Part shown: positions 25,951 through 34,403 of the stretch, one piece after another
How positions within the stretch are numbered: position 1 is the stretch's first letter
Layout: each line of letters opens with the position of its first letter
Source of the DNA: DAOUAE01 sp034433795
GTDB taxonomy: Bacteria; Chloroflexota; UBA6077; FW602-bin22; DAOUAE01
Direction: 5' to 3'
NCBI GenBank assembly: GCA_034433795.1
Contig: DAOUAE010000002.1
Span: 161,587-225,586 of the forward strand
Length of the DNA: 64,000 nt
Made by a program: the position numbers and the translations under genes
Notes under the pieces: model-generated
What the model was told of the DNA's origin: nothing
What the model saw: the letters and a program-made list of their open reading frames with translations, nothing else
The model's database searches: none

Positions 25951-28290
25951 ATGCGCGAACTGGAACGCCTTCTGCGGGGCCGCCGCTTCCCGCCGCCGGC
26001 CGATGCCGAGACCGCCAGCGCACCGCTCGCCCGCCTGGGGCCCGGCGTGGTCGTCTACCCCGAGGTCGTCGTCATCGACGGCGTCCGCTTCCCCCGGCGG
26101 CAGTACCGCCGCGAACCGCCGCTCGACCCGCTGCCCGCCCGCCGCCCCCTCGACCCGACCTGGGAGAGCCAGCTCGACCATCTGAGCCCCCCCGCCGCCC
26201 TGGAGGCGGCCATCCCGGACGAGGGCGAGATCTTCACCTACATCTCCCCGACGATGGCCCGGATCCTCCGCCGCATCGCCACGGTGGACAGCGCCCACGG
26301 CTTCGTCCTGCTGGTCGGGCCGACCGGCTGCGGCAAGACGACCTTGGCCAAGACCTACTGCTGGCTCACCCGCCAGCCGCTGACCGAACTGACCTTCAGC
26401 GGCGACACCACCCTCACCGATTTCTACCGCAGCGTCGAGGTGGTCCGCGACGCCCAGGGCCGCCAGAGCACGGTGACCGTCCCCGGCCCGGCGGTCGAGG
26501 CGATGCTGCGGGGGAAAAAGCTCCTGATCAACGAGATCAATATGCTCCCGCCCGATATCCTGACGGTCTTCACCCAGGCCATGGATACCGGGCGGCTCAT
26601 TCTCTCCGGCACCCAGCGCGGCAATATCGAGATCAACGTCCATCGCGACTTCGGCATCATCGGCACCGCCAACCCCCACTACATCGGCACCCTGGACATC
26701 GGCCGGGCGATGGAGCGCCGCTTCGGCCGGGGGCTGGGCTATATCGAGATGACCTTCCTGCCGCCGGAGGAGGAGGCGGCGGCGGTGGCCAACGAGTTCA
26801 GCCGCCTGGCCCTCTTCGCCCGCCACAACCTCACGGCCCCCCAGGACCTCTGTCTGCGCCTGGCCACCCTGGCCGCCCGGCTGCGCAGCGATCCCCAGAT
26901 CGGCCCGGTGATCCAGAGCCGCCTCTCGACCCGCAGCCTGGTCCACTGGCTGGGCCTGGCCCAGATCACCGGCCTGCCCCTGCGCGAGATCGCCGCCCAG
27001 GCGCTGCTCACCACCGTGCCGCGCGACGCCCGCGAGAAGGCCCTGGCGCTGATCCAGGAGATGCTGGGCGCCCAGCGCCTCGACCCGGTCCCGGCGCTGA
27101 CCGTCGGCGCTCTCCCCCCGGAGACGCTCGACGGGCGCCTCCTGGACCCGACGACGTTGCCCCGGCGGTCGCAGGGACGCCGACCGGGCCACGGCGACGG
27201 GGTGGTCGTCCACCGGGTACGCTACCAGAAACATCTTCCCGACGGCACGCGCGTCCTCATCGGCGAGCCGTTCTATCCGGACGACGGTCGCCGCGTCGGT
27301 CTGGGGCTGAAGATCCGCGCCTACGACCCCCGCGGCCGGCAGATCACCGACCCGCGCCGGCTGGAGACCATCGCCGCCACCTTGCGCGATGAGTACGGCC
27401 TCAACGTCCCCTGGCGCACCGGCCATCTTCCCCAGCCGCACGAGATCCTGCCCTGCCTGACCCGAACCACCTGGCAGGCCCTGCGCCTGCTGGAGGCGGC
27501 CATCCTGCTAGGCCGGCCCGTCTTCATCGCCGGGCCGACTGGCTGCGGCAAGTCGAGCCTGGCCCGGACGCTGGCCTACCTCAAGGGCAAACGGGTGGTT
27601 GAGTTCTCCTTCACCGGCGAGACGGCCAAGGGGGATCTCACCGCCAGCCGCCGCCTGGTCGGGGGCGTGACCCGCTGGACGACCCAGGCCTTCCTGGAGG
27701 CCCTGGCCCGGGGCGACTGCGTCATCGTCAACGAGTACAACGTGGCCTACCCCGATGTCCATTCGCTCATCAACAGCCTCTTCGACAAGGGCGCCAAACT
27801 GACCCTGCCCGATGGCCGGGTCTTCCGGCTGCATCCCGACGCCTGGCTGATCGCCACCGGCTTCCTGGAGGGGCCGGGGGTGAAGCCGCTGAACGAGGCG
27901 GTGGAGAACCGTTTCGGAGCCATTATCGCCCTCGACTACCCGCCGCTCGATGAGGAGCTGGCGGTGTTGCGGCACGTGGCGCCCCATCTGGCCACTGCTC
28001 CGGCGCTGGAGAGCGCGCTCCGCTTCATCGACTACTGCCGGCGGCTGGCCGCCGGGCGGGTCGACCCGGCCACCCTGGTCGGTCTGTCGCGGGCCGCCCA
28101 GGAGGCGCTCCGGCAGGCCGCCCGCCACGCCGCCCTCAGCACCGCCGAACTGGTGGCCCTGGCCCGGAGCGCCCAGACCCCCACGGACTTCGCCCAGCGG
28201 CTGCGCACCGGCGTGCTGGAGGGTCTGAGCGAGGCCGGCCGGCGCGTCCTCGAACCGGTCCTGCTGCAGTACGAACTGGTCGGCTCCTGA
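25951..28290 (+). CDS. Tandem-AAA MoxR-like ATPase
   Basis: 779 residues from ATG 25951 (an in-frame ATG at 25933 is possible). It holds two complete AAA+ modules in one chain. First: Walker A GPTGCGKTTLAK near 123-134, Walker B LLINEIN near 191, sensor 1 IIGTANP near 236. Second: Walker A GPTGCGKSSLART near 528, Walker B VIVNEYN near 589, sensor 1 LIATGF. Both Walker B motifs have Asn-Glu instead of Asp-Glu. About 250 residues between them include the rest of module 1 and a beta-rich linker. MoxR ATPases remodel partner complexes with VWA proteins; the VWA gene follows 4 bp later. Tandem domains are unusual for MoxR. Confidence 0.85.
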   Translation: MRELERLLRGRRFPPPADAETASAPLARLGPGVVVYPEVVVIDGVRFPRRQYRREPPLDPLPARRPLDPTWESQLDHLSPPAALEAAIPDEGEIFTYISPTMARILRRIATVDSAHGFVLLVGPTGCGKTTLAKTYCWLTRQPLTELTFSGDTTLTDFYRSVEVVRDAQGRQSTVTVPGPAVEAMLRGKKLLINEINMLPPDILTVFTQAMDTGRLILSGTQRGNIEINVHRDFGIIGTANPHYIGTLDIGRAMERRFGRGLGYIEMTFLPPEEEAAAVANEFSRLALFARHNLTAPQDLCLRLATLAARLRSDPQIGPVIQSRLSTRSLVHWLGLAQITGLPLREIAAQALLTTVPRDAREKALALIQEMLGAQRLDPVPALTVGALPPETLDGRLLDPTTLPRRSQGRRPGHGDGVVVHRVRYQKHLPDGTRVLIGEPFYPDDGRRVGLGLKIRAYDPRGRQITDPRRLETIAATLRDEYGLNVPWRTGHLPQPHEILPCLTRTTWQALRLLEAAILLGRPVFIAGPTGCGKSSLARTLAYLKGKRVVEFSFTGETAKGDLTASRRLVGGVTRWTTQAFLEALARGDCVIVNEYNVAYPDVHSLINSLFDKGAKLTLPDGRVFRLHPDAWLIATGFLEGPGVKPLNEAVENRFGAIIALDYPPLDEELAVLRHVAPHLATAPALESALRFIDYCRRLAAGRVDPATLVGLSRAAQEALRQAARHAALSTAELVALARSAQTPTDFAQRLRTGVLEGLSEAGRRVLEPVLLQYELVGS

Positions 28291-28294
28291 CGCC

Positions 28295-30271
28295 ATGAGC
28301 CAGGACCTGGAAATCCGTCCGGTCACGGCGGTCCTCGATGAGATCGCCACCATCCGCTTTCGCCCCGACGAGGTCGAGGTGATCGGCCGGCTCCTCCTGG
28401 GAGACCTGCCGGTGAAGCTGGCGCCGGGGACGTGGTGGGCCTACGCCCCGGAATCAGGGCGGATCGAGTACCCTGCCCATCTGCTCGGCGAGTGGAGCGG
28501 CGCCCGGGTCCTCGGGGCCCTCTGCCACGAGGTGGCCGAAGCCATGTTCACCGGCCCGGCGGCCGCAGCGGTGATGCGCGAGTTCGGCGAGCGGGCCGAG
28601 CGGCTGGGCCTGAGCGCGGCCTCGGCGCTGCTGCTCTTGAACATCGTGAACGACCTCCGGGTCAACGAACGCTACCTGGCCCTTCGACCGGGCAGCGCGC
28701 CCTTCCTCCGGGCCGTCTACCGTGAAGGACTCAACCTGGGGCCCCGCGTCGATCTGCGCCGCCCGGGCGGCGGCGACCGCCCCCTGCCCCACCATCAGCT
28801 GCTCGATGCCATTCTGCGGCGCTGGGCCCGCCGGCGCTGGCCCGAGATCGCCACGCCCGCGGTGGACGGACCGGTGGCCGCCTGCCTGCGCCGGCTGGCC
28901 CCGATCATCGACCAGGCCCTCCTCGCCCCCGACTACCACGCCTGCGCCGCGCTGGTGGCCGACCACTGCCTGGCCCCTTACGCCGAACTGGTGGCCCTGA
29001 GCCAGACCGAGATCAGCCGGGCGGCCGAGGTCGCTACGCTCGACGAGCCGGTGCCGGAGAGCCCTACGGTCGAGGACGGCGACGAGCCGGCGGAGCCGGA
29101 CCAGCCCGAGCGGCCCGCCGAGACTCCCGACCAGCCGGTCCGGACCGTCGAGGTTGTGATTCCACGGAGTCTGGGGGAGGAGGCCGGGCTGGCCGACGCC
29201 GACCAGGCCGAGCCTCCCCGCGAGGGTCCGCCCACGCCGACGCCCCGTCCGGCCTCGCCGGCCAACGGCGCCCCGCCCCCGCTCCCGACCCCCCAGCGGG
29301 GCCTGGGGCGATCGGCCATCATCCTGCGGCGGTTCCGGCCCACCCGCTGGCGCCAGGGGGTGGACTACGAGAACTTCGATTACATCGCCGCGGTCCGCCG
29401 GCTGGAGCCGCTCATCGAGGCCGCCCTCTACGGCCGCGACGGCAAAAAGGGCCTGGTCGAGATCCTCAATCAGCGGCGGTTTGGGACGAGCGACCCCTGG
29501 CGACGCCCCCGCCGCCACCGCCGCGGCGACTCGGGCGAGATCGACGAGGACCGCCCGGAGAATCTGATCATCGATCCGGCTCTGGCTTTCCTCAAGGGCA
29601 CCCGCCAGCACCGTGACGACAGCCTGAAGGACTTCGCCAACGCCATCCTCCTCGACGTCTCGGGCAGCGTGGTCCAGCGCGGCTACCCCTCGCGCAAGTT
29701 CGACCAGCTGGTCGATACGACCGTGCTCTTCATCGAGATCCACGAACGGCTGAAACTGCCCTACCAGGTGATGTGCTTCAGCGAGGAGACGCGGGTGCTA
29801 CGCAGTTTCGCCGAGTGCGCCTATGATTCCATGCACATCGCCCCGGCCTCAGCCTATGTGATCAAGGACTTCAGCTACCTTATCCGCGAGATGTACCACC
29901 TCGAGCACGGCGAGACCCACGACGGCCCGGCTCTCCAGCGGGCCGTTCAGGACGTCCTGGCCCAGCGCGGCCTCAAGACGATTCTGATCGTCACCGACGG
30001 CATCTCCTCGGATCGCGCCGCCCTGGTCGATATGCTGGTGGCCATCGACGAGCGCAACAGCGTGGTCCCGCCGCACGAGCGGCTGAGCGTCCTGGCCTTC
30101 GGGGTGGGGCTGGCCGAGGCCGAGTTCAAGGCCTCCTACGAGCCGGTGGTCAACGGCGCACCGGTCGCCTGCGCCCGGGGGCACCTGGTGCCCGATATCG
30201 AGGCGCTGCCGGGGATCATCTGCCAGGCCCTGGAGGAGCGCATCCGGGCCGAGGGGCGGGCGGCGGCCTGA
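28295..30271 (+). CDS. VWA-domain partner of the MoxR-like ATPase
   Basis: 658 residues. The N-terminal 230 residues are helical and contain HEVAEAMFTG plus NIVNDLRVNERY, which resembles the HExxH...ExxR/D pattern of zincin-VWA proteins such as CobT but with the second His lost. An acidic Pro-rich linker (about 255-330) follows. The C-terminal VWA has a full MIDAS: DVSGSV near 454, Thr in GETHDGPAL near 539 and VTDG near 566. It binds a divalent ion and a partner ligand. It forms an operon with the upstream tandem-AAA gene, the usual MoxR/VWA pairing. Target unknown. Confidence 0.85.
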   Translation: MSQDLEIRPVTAVLDEIATIRFRPDEVEVIGRLLLGDLPVKLAPGTWWAYAPESGRIEYPAHLLGEWSGARVLGALCHEVAEAMFTGPAAAAVMREFGERAERLGLSAASALLLLNIVNDLRVNERYLALRPGSAPFLRAVYREGLNLGPRVDLRRPGGGDRPLPHHQLLDAILRRWARRRWPEIATPAVDGPVAACLRRLAPIIDQALLAPDYHACAALVADHCLAPYAELVALSQTEISRAAEVATLDEPVPESPTVEDGDEPAEPDQPERPAETPDQPVRTVEVVIPRSLGEEAGLADADQAEPPREGPPTPTPRPASPANGAPPPLPTPQRGLGRSAIILRRFRPTRWRQGVDYENFDYIAAVRRLEPLIEAALYGRDGKKGLVEILNQRRFGTSDPWRRPRRHRRGDSGEIDEDRPENLIIDPALAFLKGTRQHRDDSLKDFANAILLDVSGSVVQRGYPSRKFDQLVDTTVLFIEIHERLKLPYQVMCFSEETRVLRSFAECAYDSMHIAPASAYVIKDFSYLIREMYHLEHGETHDGPALQRAVQDVLAQRGLKTILIVTDGISSDRAALVDMLVAIDERNSVVPPHERLSVLAFGVGLAEAEFKASYEPVVNGAPVACARGHLVPDIEALPGIICQALEERIRAEGRAAA

Positions 30272-30272
30272 C

Positions 30273-31982
30273 CTAACGGCGCTGGAAGTCCCGCTCCAGC
30301 TGGCTGGCGCTGAGCCGCAACACGGTGGGCCGGCCGTGCGGGCAGTAGCGCGAGTGCATGACCCCTTCCAGCCGCTCGACCAGCTCGATCATGGCCTCCG
30401 GTGTCAGCGGATCGCCAGCCCGGACCGCGCTGTGGCAGGCCAGGGTGGCCAGCAGGGGATCGGTCTCCTCCGCAGGCGGACGGCCAAGGGCCATCGCCTG
30501 AAGCAGCGCCCCCAGGGCCTCGGCCGGCCCCGAGCGCAGACCGGCCGGCACGGTCCGCACCAGCAGGCTGCCCGGACCGAACGGTTCGACGGTGAACCCC
30601 AGTTCGGCCAGCGTCGTGGCCTGCTCTTCGGCCACCGCCCGGTGCTCCGGCGGGAGATCGACCACCAGCGGCTCCAGCAGAGCCTGGGCGGCCAGACCCC
30701 CGCGGGCCCGCTGGGCCCGCAGCTCCTCATAGCGTACCCGCTCATGGGCGGCGTGCTGGTCGATGACGTAGAGACCGTCGGGCCCCTCGGCCACGATGTA
30801 GGTGTTCTGGACCTGCCCCAGAACGCGCAGGGCCGGCCATCGGCCGGTGGTCGGCGCGGACGCCGGCCGGGAATCGGCCGGCGAGGCCGGCCGGGCGGCC
30901 GGAGGAACGGGTGAGAGCGGCAGCGCCGGCTGGGCGGCCGGCGCCGGCGGCTCGACCACCGTCACCCGGCTCACCACGGGCAGAGGCGCCAGGTCCAGAA
31001 GCGCCGAGCGGACGGTGCGCTGGAGGAGAGCGAAGACCGCCCGCTCGCGCCGCAGCCGGACCTCGGTCTTGGCCGGGTGCACGTTGACGTCGACCTCGTC
31101 CACCGGCACGGTCAGATGGAACACACCGACCGGGTGCCGGCCGTCCGGGAGATAGGGCCGATAGGCCTCCTCGACGGCCAGCGCCAGCAGCCGCCCCTGG
31201 ACCGGCCGGCGGTTGACGGCGAAGAAGAGCCACTGACGGGTTGGCCGGGCCAGGTCGGGCGGGGCCAGCACCGCCCGCAGGTGAAGGGGCGCGCCCTCCA
31301 GGTCGGCCTGCTCGACGGTCACCAGGCGGTCGGCCATCTCCGGTCCGATCAGGCGGGCCAGGATCGCCGCCGGGTCGCTCTGGCCGCCACAGCCGAGCAC
31401 CTCGCGACCGTCGCTGAGCAGGGTGAAGCGGACCTCGGGGAAGGTCACGGCGTAGTGCCAGAGGAGATGCAGAATCTGCTGGCCCTCGGCCGCCGGACTC
31501 CGGAGGAAGCGTCGCCGGGCCGGAGTATTGTAGAACAGGTGGCGCACCGTGACCGTGGTGCCCGGCGGGCCGGGTCGGAACTCCCGGTGCCGGACCACCC
31601 CACCCTCCAGAGCCAGAAAGAGGGCGGCCGGCTGGTCCGGCGGACGGGTCAACAGACTGACCTGGGCGACGGCGGCGATGCTCGGCAGGGCCTCGCCCCG
31701 AAAGCCCAGGGTGCGGATCCGCCCCAGATCGGCCGCTGTGCTGATCTTGCTGGTGGCGTGGCGGGCGAAGGCCAGCTCCGCCTCGGCGGCCGGGATGCCG
31801 AGGCCGTTATCGGTCACCCGGATGAGCTCCAGCCCACCCTGGCGGATCTCGACGGTGATCGTGTCGGCACCGGCGTCCAGACTGTTGTCCAGCAGCTCCT
31901 TGACCACCAAGGCCGGCCGCTCGACCACCTCACCGGCCCGCACCTGGGCGGCGACCGCGGGAGGCAGAACGCGGATGGGCAC
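30273..31982 (-). CDS. mutL: DNA mismatch repair protein MutL
   Basis: 569 residues from GTG 31982 (MPIRVLPPAVAAQVRAGEVV), chosen because the protein then starts as MutL normally does and a -10 lies 32 bp upstream. The GHKL ATPase domain has KELLDNSLDAGA, TDNGLGIP, and TLGFRGEALPSI. A Pro/Ala-rich linker precedes the C-terminal domain, which keeps the endonuclease motif DQHAAHERVRYEEL, ACHSAVRAG and CPHGRP. It is therefore the nicking type of MutL, acting after MutS, which is not in this window. Confidence 0.95.
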   Translation of the reverse strand: MPIRVLPPAVAAQVRAGEVVERPALVVKELLDNSLDAGADTITVEIRQGGLELIRVTDNGLGIPAAEAELAFARHATSKISTAADLGRIRTLGFRGEALPSIAAVAQVSLLTRPPDQPAALFLALEGGVVRHREFRPGPPGTTVTVRHLFYNTPARRRFLRSPAAEGQQILHLLWHYAVTFPEVRFTLLSDGREVLGCGGQSDPAAILARLIGPEMADRLVTVEQADLEGAPLHLRAVLAPPDLARPTRQWLFFAVNRRPVQGRLLALAVEEAYRPYLPDGRHPVGVFHLTVPVDEVDVNVHPAKTEVRLRRERAVFALLQRTVRSALLDLAPLPVVSRVTVVEPPAPAAQPALPLSPVPPAARPASPADSRPASAPTTGRWPALRVLGQVQNTYIVAEGPDGLYVIDQHAAHERVRYEELRAQRARGGLAAQALLEPLVVDLPPEHRAVAEEQATTLAELGFTVEPFGPGSLLVRTVPAGLRSGPAEALGALLQAMALGRPPAEETDPLLATLACHSAVRAGDPLTPEAMIELVERLEGVMHSRYCPHGRPTVLRLSASQLERDFQRR

Positions 31983-32013
31983 GGCAGCGCTCCAGAACCG
32001 GCGGCTTGTCTCT

Positions 32014-32019
32014 ATTGTA
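32014..32019 (-). promoter_or_regulatory. -10 element of mutL (TACAAT)
   Basis: Minus-strand TACAAT at 32014-32019 with a -35-like ATGACG 17 bp upstream (32037-32042). The predicted transcript starts about 25 nt before GTG 31982 and would exclude the longer reading frame that starts at 32093, so it helps decide the start codon. Confidence 0.6.
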
Positions 32020-32057
32020 CCCAGGAGCCGCCGGGGCGTCATCCCGGAGAGGCGGAA

Positions 32058-32086
32058 TTGACGGCGGTCGGGAAAGCGGCTAGGAT
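32058..32086 (+). promoter_or_regulatory. Promoter of the RidA-M24 pair, TTGACG-17-TAGGAT
   Basis: -35 TTGACG at 32058-32063, 17-bp spacer, -10 TAGGAT at 32081-32086, 66 bp before the RidA ATG. It is back to back with the mutL promoter. Confidence 0.65.
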
Positions 32087-32152
32087 GAGGCACGAACGGC
32101 CGTCGCCTGGACTTTCGGCCGCTGCCAGCCCAGATCTGGAGAGGTGACCGCG

Positions 32153-32608
32153 ATGCATCCAGAGGAACGACTCCGCCAGCTCGGCTACACGCTCAAGCCC
32201 GTGGACCTGGGCACCCGCCCGCTCATCCCCTACGTCCGGACCGGCAACCTGCTCTTCCTGTCCGGTCACGGTCCCGACTGGGAGGGCCGGACCTGGCGCG
32301 GCAAACTCGGCCAGGAGTACACGGTCGAGGAGGGCTACGAGGCCGCCCGCTACTGCGCCCTCAACCTGCTTTCGGCGGCCAAGGCCGCGCTGGGCGATCT
32401 GGCCCGCGTGCGACGGGTGGTCAAGGTTCTGGGAATGGTCAACTCGACCCCCGATTTCACCCAGCAGCCCCAGGTGATCAACGGCTGCTCGGACCTCCTG
32501 GTGGCCGTCTTCGGCGAGAACGGCCGCCACGCCCGCTCGGCGGTGGGCATGGCCTCGCTGCCCGGCGGCATCCCGGTCGAGATCGAGATGATTCTCGAGG
32601 TGGAGTGA
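32153..32608 (+). CDS. RidA/YjgF/YER057c family protein
   Basis: 151 residues from ATG 32153 with GGAGAGG upstream (GTG 32144 is an in-frame alternative). RidA-type fold: YVRTGNLLFLSGHGPDWEG, EEGYEAARYCALNLLSAAKA, LGDLARVRRVVKVLGMVNS, and the C-terminal RSAVGMASLPGGIPVEIEMI. Classic RidA hydrolyses reactive enamine/imine intermediates through an Arg near the end (R-x-A-V-G here). This longer subfamily (COG0251-like, about 150 residues) has unproven substrates. Coupled to the next gene by TGATG. Confidence 0.87.
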   Translation: MHPEERLRQLGYTLKPVDLGTRPLIPYVRTGNLLFLSGHGPDWEGRTWRGKLGQEYTVEEGYEAARYCALNLLSAAKAALGDLARVRRVVKVLGMVNSTPDFTQQPQVINGCSDLLVAVFGENGRHARSAVGMASLPGGIPVEIEMILEVE

Positions 32609-33708
32609 TGGACCGGAGCCGCGAGATCGGGGTCAAACGCGAGCGGGTGCGGGCCTATCTGCGCCAGCACCGGCTGGCCGGCCTGTTGCTGACCCGCACC
32701 GAGAACTTCGCCTGGTACACCGCCGGCGGCGACAACCACATCCTGACCGGCGCCGAGGCGGGGGCAGCCTCGCTCCTCATCACCCCCGACCGCGAGTACC
32801 TGGTGGCCCCCAACAACGAACTCAACCGCCTGCGCGACGAAGAGGTGAGCGGGCTGGGCTTCGAGCCGGTGGAGTACCCATGGTACGAGGCCGGGCAGTT
32901 CCCAGCCCTGGTCCAGAAGCTGGCCAGCGGGGCGGTGGCCAGCGACCTCCCGGTCGAGGGGACCCAGCCGCTCCCGCCCGGCTTCGACGACCTGCGCGTC
33001 CCGCTCCTGGAGGACGAGATCGAGCGCTACCGCTGGCTCTGCGCCCGGGCCAGCCGGGCCATGGCCGAGGCCGCTCGCTCGATCCACCCCGGCCAGACCG
33101 AGCACGAGATCGCCGCCGTTCTCAACGGCCGGCTGGTGGCCCACGGGATCGTGCCACGGGTGACGCTCATCGCCACCGACGACCGCATCGCCCGCTACCG
33201 GCATCCTATCCCCAGCGAGAAACGCCTGACCTGGACGGCGATGCTGGTCACGGTGGCCTACAAATGGGGGCTCCACGCCTGCCTGACGCGCATGGTCCAC
33301 TTCGGGCCGATCCCGCTGGACCTGCGTCAGCGCCACCAGGTGGTCACCCGCCTCTTTGCCTACTGCGTCGAGGAGAGCCGACCAGGCCGGCCGGTGGCCG
33401 AGATCTTCCGGGGGCTGCAGGCCAGGTACGCCGAACTGGGCTACCCCGACGAGTGGAAGGCCCACCATCAGGGCGGCCCCACCGGCTACCGACCGCGCGA
33501 CTACCTGGCCACGCCGGACTGCCCCGGCGTCCTCCAGGCCAACCAGGCCGTGGCCTGGAACCCGTCGGTGGCCGGAGCCAAGGCCGAGGACACTATTCTC
33601 ATCACCGCCGAGGGCTTCGAAAACCTGACCGAAACCCCCGGCTGGCCGGCCGAGGAGATCAAACTCGCCACCGGCAGCCTGCGGGTGGCCGGCATCCTGC
33701 AACGCTGA
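32608..33708 (+). CDS. M24-family (Xaa-Pro peptidase fold) protein lacking metal ligands
   Basis: 366 residues from ATG 32608. The creatinase-type N-domain (GLLLTRTENFAWYTAGGDN) and pita-bread C-domain are clear, including YPDEWKAHHQGGPTGYRPRD and AWNPSVAGAKAEDTILIT. The usual first two metal ligands (Asp...Asp, as in D.G....Y.sDiTRT) are replaced in MLVTVAYKWGLHACLTRMV, and the penultimate Glu position reads AWNPS. So a two-metal peptidase is unlikely. It may be a subfamily with another chemistry or a binding role. Operon with RidA. Confidence 0.8.
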   Translation: MDRSREIGVKRERVRAYLRQHRLAGLLLTRTENFAWYTAGGDNHILTGAEAGAASLLITPDREYLVAPNNELNRLRDEEVSGLGFEPVEYPWYEAGQFPALVQKLASGAVASDLPVEGTQPLPPGFDDLRVPLLEDEIERYRWLCARASRAMAEAARSIHPGQTEHEIAAVLNGRLVAHGIVPRVTLIATDDRIARYRHPIPSEKRLTWTAMLVTVAYKWGLHACLTRMVHFGPIPLDLRQRHQVVTRLFAYCVEESRPGRPVAEIFRGLQARYAELGYPDEWKAHHQGGPTGYRPRDYLATPDCPGVLQANQAVAWNPSVAGAKAEDTILITAEGFENLTETPGWPAEEIKLATGSLRVAGILQR

Positions 33709-33788
33709 GAGAGCCCGGCGGTTGCGGCCGGCGGCCGGGCCGTGCTAGGATCGCCGCAGAGACACTCCCGAGGCCACAGGTGAGCACA

Positions 33789-34403
33789 ATGGCGGTGGGG
33801 CGCACCGACGAAGACGGCCGCCGCTGCCCCTGGTGCGGCAGCACGGCCGTTAGCACCCGTCGGCGCTGGCCGCGCGGGTGGGCCTGGCTCTGGATCATCT
33901 TCCCCCCGGCCTGGCCGCTCCTTCTGGCTGAGGCGTTCGGCCGCCCACCCGATTGCTCATGCCGGCGCTGCGGCATGCGGTGGGAGCGGGGCCTGCGGCT
34001 GCCGCCCCCGGCGCCGGCCCGCTTCGAGGACCTGCCCGGCGCCACCGCCTGGCCCGGCCTGGTCCGCCACCGCCCGGAGACCCCGACGGCCCCGGCCCCG
34101 CCGAGTCGCGAGGTCCGGCTGGTGGCCTCGCCGGGCGCCTGCCGGACCTGCCGGACCGCGGCCGGCGTCTACGATGCCGACAAGGCACCGACGCTGCCCA
34201 TCGCCGGCTGCACCTGCCCCGAGGGCTGCCGGTGCACGCTCGTCCCGTTGGAGCCGACCAGCCCGACTGACCCCCCCGGTGAGGAGGCGGACCGTGGCCG
34301 TGCATCACTTTCAGCCGACCCACTACCACGTGACCCTTGGGCCGCATCCACCCGTCTTACGCATCGGCGACGGCGACTCGGTGATCACCGTCACCGTGGA
34401 TAA
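33789..34403 (+). CDS. Zinc-ribbon membrane protein, possibly frameshifted at its 3' end
   Basis: ATG 33789 (in-frame GTG 33780 is the alternative). An N-terminal CPWCG...C..C ribbon flanks one hydrophobic helix (WAWLWIIFPPAWPLLLAEAF). The C-terminal part has CRTCRTAAGVYDADKAPTLP followed by a CxCxxGCRC end, which resembles the zinc-binding tail of MuF-like phage head proteins. The last 40 codons overlap the formamidase gene by 110 bp. One extra C in the C7 run at 34271-34277 would end the protein at about 34281, just before the formamidase ribosome-binding site, so the tail may be an artefact. Function unknown. Confidence 0.6.
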   Translation: MAVGRTDEDGRRCPWCGSTAVSTRRRWPRGWAWLWIIFPPAWPLLLAEAFGRPPDCSCRRCGMRWERGLRLPPPAPARFEDLPGATAWPGLVRHRPETPTAPAPPSREVRLVASPGACRTCRTAAGVYDADKAPTLPIAGCTCPEGCRCTLVPLEPTSPTDPPGEEADRGRASLSADPLPRDPWAASTRLTHRRRRLGDHRHRG

